A stretch of 15,326 nt of DNA from positions 5,260 through 20,585 of the forward strand of contig JADGJH010000341.1 in assembly GCA_027596945.1 (NCBI GenBank), read 5' to 3'. Shown one piece after another: positions 8,117-15,326 of this stretch (positions are counted from its first letter, which is position 1; each line of letters starts with the position of its first letter). The notes below the pieces were generated by a model. The model ran no database searches. It was not told the DNA's origin and worked only from the letters and a program-made list of their open reading frames with translations. The DNA is from Physocladia obscura (taxonomy: Eukaryota; Chytridiomycota; Chytridiomycetes; Chytridiales; Chytriomycetaceae). A program made the position numbers and the translations under genes.

Positions 8117-9198
8117 CAGATAAAAAAAAAATTTCTTTTTTTTTTTTACGCATTGATTTACAAATTCTATGATCCATCTTTTTATTGATATTTTTTGAAT
8201 TTAAAAGCAACTTACACCAATGTAATTTTCTGTCAAAATTTAAGAAAGTGTTAAAGGAGTGGTAAAAGACATTGACTCAGATAAATTGTATCTTTCCACA
8301 CATCTGGCAAATTAGAAAAGTGCACTAGACGAACTTGCTCAAGTATCTCTAGGGTAATTTCCAAAGATATATTCCAGATTGGGGCCAAGCCATCCAATCC
8401 CTTACGTTAAGCCACTATCTCGCTCACCAGGACTAAAACAATGCTGAATTTATTCGAACCATGTCAAAGGCCAGACTAGCATAAGCCAGAGGAGAAAATT
8501 ATTTTGGTGATATTTGAGAGATTTTTTTCATTGCATTTTTTCATTTGCCATGCCTAGACAATCAGCCATCAGTATTTAATGCTTGTAACAAGAATTGAAT
8601 GAAAATTTACTCGTTGATGCTTTCACTGGTGCTTGCAAATATTTCCTCATGTTGCAGGCATTGCCTGCGTTTTATAAAAATAGTAATTAAAAATATAAAT
8701 TTATTATATTGAGATAAGTAAAAATGAATCATTTAGAAAATTACATTACTAACAATGGCACTCAAAGTCATACCTGATGGTTACATAAAAACCATTCTGT
8801 ATTGAACCAGATCAATTGAAAATCATTTACAATATTTTGTACTCTTGAATCCAAAACAAAAATAATTCTAATGAGTCTTGGAACTTTATTTCAGGAAAAG
8901 AAAAACAAAATAAAAAAGACACGTTATGTCAAGAGCACTGATTGTATTTGTCTGCGTGTTGAACTTGTGTTGAAGTTAATATTTTACAGTATTTATGCGC
9001 CACAATTCTTTGTTTATTTTCATTAATTCTGAGGTGCAATAACATTGACACCTAGCTCATCGTTGACTACAATCGCCGTAAGATGCAATAAGTGCCATTG
9101 CCACGAGAATTAATGCGCGCGAATCATCTGACGCAAATCGGTATACTTCTACCACTCCTGTATTCTTTTCACAATGACGGCAATTTATTAAGTGTTGC
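8117..9198. other. Gene-free AT-rich host spacer
   Basis: I see no supported gene. This would be the original 3' flank of the membrane-protein gene, now separated from it by element 1, and the 3' flank of the convergent GPCR. Near the GPCR stop, the minus strand stays open in another frame from about 9225 to 9061 (INCRHCEKNTGVVEVYRF and onward). I cannot show that it is expressed. It could be an alternative or frameshifted receptor tail, or chance. Confidence 0.5.
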
Positions 9199-10352
9199 TC
9201 AAATGAAGCTTCCAATGAAATTCCACATTATGTTCTTGTCATAAGTGAGTATAATAAACACATTGATGCTTTCGTTCAGCTGAACGCAAAGTATGGCAAG
9301 AAAATCAAAAAGCGGGGAAACAGGTTCTCCGCCAACTAGTTCAGTGACAAACACTGTTAAAAGATAGTTTTAAGATTAAAAATAAAAAATTTATGTATCA
9401 TACTACGCAGCATACATATAAAATATGGAATACTTCCGAACAAAAAAGTTCCGACTATCAGTGCACTTTGTTGTAGCAATTTCATTTGTTTCTTGTCCAA
9501 AGACTTTTCCACATCAACATTTTGCTGCATCTCATTTCCTCTAGCTTCCGAATCATGGCATATAGTAGTTGTTTCGGGACTAGCTATCCTTTTCCCTTGC
9601 GTAATTGGCGTTTTGAGTGCGAATAACAATTGCTTGTTCATTTTTCGAGCGTAGAGAAATATTTGTGTGTATACAAAGCCCATGAAAGACACTGAAATCA
9701 AAAGAGCCATAAAACAAACTACTGCGAACGGCTTTGATTCATACCAAGCTGCTGCACAATATACATGGCTGTTCCGTAGTATATAGAGGGAATTTGCAGT
9801 GTTTAATGCAAACGGAACCAATACTATCACTGCACTAATAGTGCCAACCGCAATTACATATATTGCTGCAAACTTTTTTGAATATTCTACTTCTCGAATA
9901 ATTATTGAGTATCGCACAAATGTGATGCCAAGATAAAGCAAAACTGTAACCAGATTTCCAAAGCAGCACAACGCGCCGTGTATTTGAAATGAAATCGGCA
10001 CTGACTTCGAAGATTCAACACCATTTGCAACATAAAAACTTGCTATCAAAGTTAATGAACTTGATGAAACTATGAAATCAGAACAGCAAATGAAGAGGGC
10101 CATCAATGAAGCCGGAGGTAGTCGATGAAGACGCGGTAAACTTGTCGTGATAATTAAGCTAGTGCAAAGCATAGATATTGAAGCAACAGTAGCCTCGATT
10201 GGCAGAAAGATTAGATCGTTTTCATTCATTTGGACGCGTTTATTTGATGGAAGGCAGGTTTTTGGGACAAAAAAGAAAAGTAAAAAAAAAATCAAAGGCT
10301 GAGGAAATACTTTCCTTGAAGTAGCAGCAGATACGACTAAAATTTTAGTCAA
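9199..10352 (-). CDS. Seven-transmembrane receptor (GPCR-like), two exons
   Basis: Exon 1 is 10352-9404 and exon 2 is 9353-9199. The 50-bp intron (9403-9354) has a GTATGA donor and an AACAG acceptor. Without splicing the frame would end after six membrane spans. Splicing adds FVTELVGGEP, then a seventh span (PLFDFLAILCVQLNESINVF) and a short cytoplasmic tail. Spans in exon 1 are at about residues 50-72, 82-108, 121-148, 160-183, 207-234 and 295-316. FVRY after span 3 resembles the DRY-like position. Cys129/130 and Cys199 could form the usual disulfide, and the third cytoplasmic loop is long and charged. The protein is 367 residues from the first Met, which gives a signal-peptide-like N-terminus, or 326 residues from Met42 (10229). 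It probably senses an external ligand and couples to G proteins; the subclass is undetermined. Confidence 0.83.
9354..9403 (-). other. Intron of the GPCR gene
   Basis: This 50-bp GT-AG intron is inferred because its removal joins span 6 to a seventh hydrophobic span in frame (codon A|TG). The size matches the introns inferred in the spliced gene of element 1. Confidence 0.75.
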
Positions 10353-10989
10353 ATATGTGCAGAATATAATCCGTGTTTTTCTTTATTATTTTTCTTCGTC
10401 TCACAACCTCATGATTGAAAGCAGACTCTTTTCTGCTGGCATCTCGTCAATTAGTTAAAACTTAAACCCGAAACGGAAAAATGAATCATTTATTTCATTT
10501 CCTCAATGCCATCAGAAACTCCAGAAAACTCGTCAAAATACCTGGTTTCCATTTCTCCATTTTTGTAATAGCCACAATTGGAAGACTTTAATCGTCAGCA
10601 ATTGAATTTTGGGAGAAATTGAAAAAATTCTTGTTATAGCCAAACATGCTTGGAAGATATTGGAAATGCAATTGTTTACCGAAGATTGGATTTGGTTTGC
10701 ACAAGGAATTGCTCAATCGTCTCTACAAGAATGGAGGCAATAATTTGATTTAGTTAATTTTTTATTAAATAAACATTTTATGCACTGTTTTTGTTGCTGC
10801 TGTTCGCACTGTTCATTCCGTCCGGTGTTCGAAAGGATAAGATTGTCCAGGAAAACAAAGCAGAAATTGAACCTTCAAATTCTATCTTATCACCACTTTC
10901 CAATCAACAATAGCAAAACTATAAATATCACAGACACATTTATTCTATAAACAACATATGAGGCACAGGTTCCCGTGAAAAAAATCAAA
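10353..10989. other. Spacer between RING-H2 gene 3' end and GPCR promoter
   Basis: AT-rich sequence that should carry the 3' UTR of the upstream minus-strand gene and the promoter of the GPCR. Two overlapping plus-strand frames around 10600-10750 (one with HAWKILEMQLFTEDWIWF, one with KIGFGLHKELLNRLYKNGG) look somewhat protein-like and may be a transposon relic. Neither has a start or an identifiable domain. Confidence 0.4.
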
Positions 10990-12066
10990 TCAGTAATGAG
11001 AAACAGGAACAAGAACATTTTCCAGCTCGTCATCATCCACCTGTGACAATAGCAAATTCTGCTCCAATCCCACATCATCCTGGAGTACTTGGTCGAAAAA
11101 TATGCGCTGCCGAAAATTTTGGCGCATTAGCTGGATTTGTAGTCCTTCGTTCGATTGTGGTAATTTTCCTATCGACTGCTTACATAATGGACACGTACCA
11201 ACAACATCAACCAACCACCGATCAACACAATGCGAATGGAATTCATGCTCACAAGGCAGAATTCTGACAGCTTCGCCGTATAAATATTCGTCAAGACATA
11301 TTGGACAGACTGGGTTTGTAAAATGGTGTCGAGAATCAGGCCGTGCAGTAGATTTACTCCATATTTTCATTTCAAGGGTTTCTACAGCCCGGTTGTTTCT
11401 TGCAGTAGCAGCGGCAACTTTTTGAAACGTGAAAAGATATAGTGAAGCCCCGATTGTGATGAGAAGTGGAGATGACAGGAAGAGGAACAGGAACATAGGA
11501 ACTGAAATGAAAATGACTGAAATAAACTGTAGCAGCTCAGAGACGATTGATGAATAAAATTGGCAATTTAAAAAATTCAGACGATTTAATGAGACTGATT
11601 TTGTTTTTGATTCTGCAAGACTTGACAGTGCGTCGAAATTGTCCTTTCCCTGAAGAAGACTATGAGGCGCTATTAGAGCAGCAGGACTTAACGAACAGAC
11701 TTGGCTCAGTGTCTTCGTCAATATTCGGCGGTTGAACAGTCCAATCCAATCATCTCCCAATGCAGATTCATCAATTGCATCATCGACAAAGTAGATCCGA
11801 AGGACGTTCAGATCGAGAACAAAATGATCTGGATTTTGAATGTTGATGCTGGAAGATACCACGCGGCTGCAAGTAGTATTTGCGCCGATATTTTTGATAT
11901 TTTTGGAATATACTAGGTTCACCAGCAGAAGGTCGCCACAGCTGCCGCCAATATTGCTTTGAGAAATAACACAGGGCTGAATAGACTGTGGAGTTTCGAC
12001 CTTCGCTTTCGTCGCCGCTGCCGTTGCCGCAGTCACAAAAAACAGAATCGAAGAAAGACTGCACAT
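10990..12066 (-). CDS. Transmembrane RING-H2 protein, probable E3 ubiquitin ligase
   Basis: This intact 358-residue single-exon gene starts with a signal peptide (about residues 1-19). A lumenal domain of some 150 residues follows, with cysteines at 32, 43, 66, 124 and 168 and one NTT sequon. A long hydrophobic segment lies at about 176-215, then a cytoplasmic linker. A RING-H2 finger spans 254-295: CPIC, then LPCEHEFHSHC, RWL and CPLC, with all eight zinc ligands present. The acidic tail ends VPVSHY. The order signal peptide, lumenal domain, membrane anchor, RING-H2 is that of PA-TM-RING/GRAIL-like ligases, which ubiquitinate targets at endosomes or vacuole/lysosome membranes. I cannot confirm a protease-associated domain from sequence alone. 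Element 2 begins 175 bp upstream of the ATG and may have altered its promoter. Confidence 0.9.
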   Translation of the reverse strand: MCSLSSILFFVTAATAAATKAKVETPQSIQPCVISQSNIGGSCGDLLLVNLVYSKNIKNIGANTTCSRVVSSSINIQNPDHFVLDLNVLRIYFVDDAIDESALGDDWIGLFNRRILTKTLSQVCSLSPAALIAPHSLLQGKDNFDALSSLAESKTKSVSLNRLNFLNCQFYSSIVSELLQFISVIFISVPMFLFLFLSSPLLITIGASLYLFTFQKVAAATARNNRAVETLEMKIWSKSTARPDSRHHFTNPVCPICLDEYLYGEAVRILPCEHEFHSHCVDRWLVDVVGTCPLCKQSIGKLPQSNEGLQIQLMRQNFRQRIFFDQVLQDDVGLEQNLLLSQVDDDELENVLVPVSHY

Positions 12067-12240
12067 AAATTAGCGAACTAAAAACTGGGTTCAATACATA
12101 ATTTCAAAATAATTTGACTGTCACAAATGTTTCAAAACTTGATAAAAATATAAATTAGAAAGCACTGTTACATATATCAACGTCCATATTTACTCATATA
12201 AATCAATCTGCATTTGCAATTATTGGAAATGCAGTGGACA
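12067..12240. promoter_or_regulatory. Upstream region of the RING-H2 gene, truncated by element 2
   Basis: This 174-bp AT-rich stretch lies between the start codon and the C-rich end of element 2. It must hold the core promoter unless transcription starts inside the element. I see no distinctive motif. Confidence 0.4.
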
Positions 12241-12300
12241 ACCCCCCCATACGCGCCAAGCCTCTAATAAAATTTTGATGTTCACTCCTTCTCACTGCGG
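12241..12300 (+). repeat. Left end of element 2 (presumed terminal repeat)
   Basis: C-rich start, then GCGCCAAGCC, TCTAATAAAA and TTCTCACTGCGGC. The motifs are shared with the element 1 terminal repeat, but spacing and order differ, so the two ends are related rather than alike. The opposite arm is not in the window, so inversion is inferred. Confidence 0.6.
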
Positions 12301-12303
12301 CAA

Positions 12304-12640
12304 GTGACAAATCAACTCAACTTTAAATGTGTGGGGATTGTTCACTTGAATACAGGTGATGGATAGTGTGAAAGATTTAAGTGTTAGTATTCGCTAAAAA
12401 GGTTGTGTTAAAGACAAATCAACTAACTTGGAATGATGTGAGGATTGTTCACTCAATGATAGTGATGGGTATTATGATTTATTTGAGTGTGAGTGTTCAC
12501 TTGTGACGAATCAACTCAACTTTGAATAAAGTGTTTTATTTACACTCAATGAAAGTGACGTGTATTGTGTTTGATTTTATGTGCATATGTTCACTAAGAA
12601 AATTCATTGCTGTGATGAATCAACTCAACTTTGTACAGTG
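12304..12640 (+). repeat. Four degenerate subterminal repeats, period 92-109 bp
   Basis: A motif GAYRAATCAACTCAACTTT recurs at 12306, 12413 (a variant lacking one base), 12505 and 12614. Between copies, a second motif of the type TTCACTCAATGANAGTGATG recurs as well. Iterated sites just inside a terminus are typical of binding sites for replication or transposition proteins. No such array is evident in element 1, although its terminal repeat holds a related GTGACAAATTCAA in the opposite orientation. Confidence 0.7.
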
Positions 12641-12911
12641 TGGATTATTCTCACTGAGAGTAAGTAATGAATAATGTGATACATTTGAGTGAGGCTCTCC
12701 ACTTGAAATGATGTGTTCTTTGAATAAGAGTATTGTGTGTGTGTGGTCAATGAAAAAGTTTAGCCAGCCGGATTTTTTGGACTAAAAATAGACCCAACAA
12801 GTCTTAAAATATTTGAAAAACAAATAGGTACCTGAACAAAACAGACAACAACTATTTAATTGAATTTGTTGATAATTATTTTTATTTATTTTCTTTCTTA
12901 TTATTAAAAAT

Positions 12912-13519
12912 ATGACTGTTACAATTCCATCCACAACTGTGAGAAATCAATTCTTAAAGACCCTCCCCATTGGAACTATATACAAAGACCCACGTAATGA
13001 ACACCACTATGAAGTACAAGAACGTAAAATAAATACTACTTTATCAAAAGTAGGCGTACCTCATTTTGGTTCAAATCAAGCCATCAACATTGAAGTTCCT
13101 GACAAATGGATGAAAATGATTAACCCAACAAGAGCCAACATTAACCAATCAATGAGTTAGAAGAGACGGTCAAAAAATTACAGTCTGAATTGAATAAGAG
13201 TGATTTCAAGAAGCTGTTGGTGATTGAAGTAAAGCATTCATTATTTGATAAAATAAAAAAATTAATGAATGGAAATGAATACTTTGAGACAGATAGTGAG
13301 TTATTTTTTGTTGACAATATGCTTATCTATTATCTAAGACAGAAGAGGAGTGGAGATAATAAAAAGAGGATTCAGAGAATCAAACAAGACTTTATAAAAG
13401 GTGACTCAAACCTCTGCAAAGAACTCCATCACAACCAGCCAGCCATCCAGAAGAGACTCTACCATCACTTGAAGAAGGAACTCGAAGATGAAAAGATTGT
13501 TGAAATAAAGAGACATTAG
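12912..13519 (+). pseudogene. Core protein of the element family (element 2 copy), one frameshift
   Basis: The ATG at 12912 starts MTVTIPSTTVRNQFLKTLPI, then KINTTLSKVGVPHFGS and NINQSM, where the frame meets TAG at 13158. A shift of one base at about 13154 continues ELEETVKKLQSEL, LFDKIKKLMNGNEYFETD and NQPAIQKRL through to a basic tail, giving about 202 residues. All these blocks align with the element 1 copy across its own lesions, which fixes the true reading. The layout is an N-terminal domain of about 75 residues, a coiled coil and a basic C-terminal domain. I recognise no family. The frameshift site has no obvious slippery heptamer, so decay is likelier than programmed frameshifting. 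It ends tail-to-tail with the RING gene, overlapping by 4 bases. Confidence 0.82.
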
Positions 13520-14376
13520 TCATTGTCAGAGTCTGAAAATGCTGGCAGTGGTATCCTGAGCAAACATGTGGCCCAGAAAATCTTGAATGCTTTTGTTTCC
13601 TTGACTGTTTTGCTTGTGTTTATGTATACAGCGTCACAGGTTTCCAATTCCATAAATACCGGCTCTGACAGATTAAATGAACAGTTCATGTGCACCAATG
13701 TCTCAGATATTGTTCCATTCGAAAGATTCCTTATTGTTGAAATGCTGATTGAGGTTGGGAGTTTAGTTAGTGACAGTGGACAAACAACCCATTTACCGCA
13801 TTCATTCTTGTACACCAGAACAACTGCTTTGTGAGTTGTAAGCACTCCATCTGTAGGTCCATCATTCAAATCCAGCTGGAAGCCTTGTTTTTCTGCATCC
13901 CATCCACTCAATTCAATCTGTGTCAAATTTCTGTTGATAACTTGAGTCTTGCATCTTGTTTCAAAGTGACTCTGCATTGTCTTTCTTGAAATCACCTTAC
14001 GTTGACACATGAAGCATATGTGTTTCTTGTAGTTGCAGTCTTGAACATGTTAACCAAGATTCCATTTCAATACTCTGAACTTGCAGTTTTCATTGGTGCA
14101 TGATTCTAAAAAGGGCGTTAAAGTAACTTGCAACTGTTTATTATGAAATAATGATTCAGTTTTACATTGCAGGCACTTTTGGCCCAACTGATGTCAACAT
14201 TTGATACAAACAAAGTGTGGATTTGACCCATTTGCACACTGAATAATCAGGAAATTGATGTTTTCAAGACAGACACAACATGTTAAATCTGATTGTTTTA
14301 AATTCATTGAGTAGTTTACTATTGATTCCATTTTATAATATAAGCAAAAGATTTTAAGTTTATAGAAATTCCACAA
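13516..14376 (-). pseudogene. RING plus SIAH/TRAF-like zinc-finger protein with two stops (element 2 copy)
   Basis: One frame stays aligned from the Met at 14376 (or 14331, MESIVNYSM) to the TAA at 13516, about 286 codons. It is interrupted only by a TGA within the RING (near 14190) and a TAA in the zinc-finger part (near 14052). The RING keeps all eight C3HC4 ligands: CCVC, QC, PHFVC, IKC, KCLQC. The next block has CTNENCKFRVLKWNLG, then an H/C pair, CFMC and SHFETRC, the seven-in-absentia pattern. The C-terminal 130 residues align with the element 1 copy (for example VCPLSL against MCPLAM). The presumed role is a ubiquitin ligase made by the element. It sits 30 bp downstream of the helicase-HNH gene on the same strand, so the two may have shared a transcript. 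Confidence 0.85.
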
Positions 14377-14406
14377 AAATGGAATTTTTGAGTCAATTAA
14401 GACTTG

Positions 14407-15306
14407 TCATTTTTTACGACGATTGCAATTTTTGCCCAACTTGTTATTTTCTTTTCTCGAAATCAGTTGCAGATTCCAATAAGCATTAATGTTCTTGAAG
14501 TCATCATCAGAGACATGAAGGCATCTTGGCCTGATGTGGTCTATTTCATGTCCTCTTGGAACCACCCCATCAGGAATACCAAGACGCTCCAACAGCTCTT
14601 GTCTCTTAACAAAAGTATGCTTCAAACTAAAGTCCTTGGAACAGCCCTTTCGAATAATGTAGTTGATTACTTGAACAGCCTCGATTCTCTTTTGCTTGAT
14701 TTTGTCTTTCATGTCTTGCTCTCTCTTCTTCTGTTTCATTCGGTCAAAATCAGTCTCCTTTGTGACTTTATGTTTTATATGCTCATCAACTACATTTATA
14801 TATTCCTTTTTAGTTGTTCGACTTATTGCCGTGTATTGCATATCTTTGGCCATTCTACTCCATTCATGGATTGTGAAAGGCTCTTTTATTGAATCACCCT
14901 GAACTCAAAACCAGTTCCTTTAATGCCAGTGTATTAAGGTAATTGTATTTTCTGTTGTTTTTCTCTACTCCTCCCAACTGTTTATAGTCACCGACTAACA
15001 CAAACTTGACTTTGTTTGCAGCTTCACATAATACAAGATTTTGTAAATCACTGCTCTCAACATGCCAACTTCATCAATGAAAATGTACTGATACCTGCTG
15101 GCTGCTTTTACAGCTTTTTTCAAGTTGCACTTGTCATTGCTGTCAATATGAAAGAAATGGTGGACTGTTTGACCATTAATCAGTCTCGCAGCCTTGTTTG
15201 TACTTGCCAACAATACAAATGACCCTGGCTCCAATTCTTTAATGGTTTCTGTTGATTTGCCGTGTGTAACAAGGGGTTTTAGAGATGAATAATATTTATT
15301 GTTTTG
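14407..15306 (-). pseudogene. SF1 (Pif1/RecD-like) helicase fused to C-terminal HNH nuclease, broken
   Basis: Three frames carry one protein. Segment 1 (15306-14995) has a degenerate Walker A (THGKST), motif Ia (LLASTNKAARLINGQTVHHF) and Walker B (YIFIDEVGML). Segment 2 (about 15028-14894) has KVKFVLVGDYKQLGGVE, matching motif III. Segment 3 (14904-14407) has FTIHEWSRM and motif VI (YTAISRTTKKEYINV). A Lys-rich linker follows, then HNH: EIDHIRPRC, NINAYWNLQL, ISRKENNKLGK. The missing motifs IV-V indicate an internal deletion at about 14900. Two frame changes and the deletion make this copy inactive, and its N-terminus reaches stops just before the window edge. A helicase plus nuclease would suit strand displacement and nicking in replication or transposition. 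Confidence 0.82.
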
Positions 15307-15326
15307 TTATGACTATTTCAGAAAAG

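Larger units (their letters stand above)
12241..15326. mobile_element. Element 2: related element, left end only, runs off the window
   Basis: It begins ACCCCCCC preceded by CA, like element 1, and shares the end submotifs TCTAATAAAA and CACTGCGGC. From the end inward come repeated subterminal sequence, the core protein (+), the RING/zinc-finger gene (-) and the helicase-HNH gene (-). The same three gene families lie in the same order and relative strands as in element 1 read from its right end. At least 3086 bp are present; the other terminus is outside the window. Element 2 shows that element 1 is a member of a family. It also shows that the HNH fragment there derives from a helicase fusion. 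Confidence 0.82.

Noticed and set aside
8120..8151. A/T hairpin beside element 1 as a regulatory structure
   Set aside because: It is a simple A-run followed by a T-run in AT-rich flank, adequately explained by composition.
11102..11425. Plus-strand frames opposite the RING-H2 gene
   Set aside because: The minus strand has complete RING-H2 zinc ligands, a signal peptide and a membrane span.
13150..13162. Programmed ribosomal frameshift in the element 2 core protein
   Set aside because: The site has no slippery heptamer and no clear downstream structure, and the element 1 copy shows no shift at this point. A simple indel is more likely.
4882..14195. Possible reassigned TGA (Trp) because TGA occurs where Trp would fit in two element genes
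   Set aside because: Intact host genes in the same window end with TGA, and the RING copy also contains an in-frame TAA. Pseudogene decay explains both.
14404..14892. 162-codon plus-strand frame opposite the helicase-HNH gene
   Set aside because: The minus strand carries recognisable helicase and HNH motifs confirmed by a second copy; the plus frame is its shadow.
1..15326. tRNA, rRNA or CRISPR array
   Set aside because: Reading both strands I saw no cloverleaf, rRNA core or regularly spaced short repeats; the only array is the degenerate one at 12304-12640.

Overview
This is eukaryotic DNA. It has AT-rich intergenic sequence, GT-AG introns of about 41-53 bases that preserve reading phase, a seven-transmembrane receptor, a secretory-pathway RING-H2 protein and a large multi-pass glycoprotein-like gene. 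Compact genes with very short introns suggest a fungus, perhaps an early-diverging (chytrid-like) lineage. That placement is an inference; no marker gene fixes it. TGA is used as an ordinary stop by three host genes here (3413, 9199 and 10990), so the standard genetic code is assumed.

The host part runs as follows. Positions 1-1730 hold degenerate coding remains, including a broken minus-strand gene and a 41-base inverted repeat. Position 1731-3413 (+) is an intact membrane protein with a large lumenal or extracellular domain. Positions 8117-9198 and 10353-10989 are mostly featureless AT-rich spacers. A two-exon GPCR lies at 10352-9199 (-), and a single-exon transmembrane RING-H2 ubiquitin-ligase-type gene at 12066-10990 (-).

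Two related mobile elements interrupt this host DNA. Element 1 (3432-8116, 4685 bp) is complete. It is bounded by 119-bp terminal inverted repeats that I aligned by eye at 111/119 matches, with a candidate 2-bp CA target duplication. It starts 18 bp after the stop of the membrane-protein gene. Element 2 starts at 12241, 175 bp upstream of the RING-H2 start codon, and runs off the right edge. The two lie in opposite orientation. Reading inward from the C-rich end, both share this order: an uncharacterised 'core' protein, a convergent C3HC4 RING plus SIAH/TRAF-like zinc-finger protein, then an HNH nuclease domain. In element 2 the HNH domain is the C-terminus of an SF1 (Pif1/RecD-like) helicase. 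Element 1 has lost the helicase. Its other half carries a seven-exon gene with two treble-clef/HNH-like modules.

Nearly every element gene carries frameshifts or stops, so both copies look like decaying members of a family whose intact copies should be elsewhere in the genome. The gene set (helicase-nuclease plus RING E3 plus a conserved unknown, C-rich termini, subterminal iteron-like repeats) fits no eukaryotic DNA transposon family I recognise. It is the best candidate here for an undescribed system.
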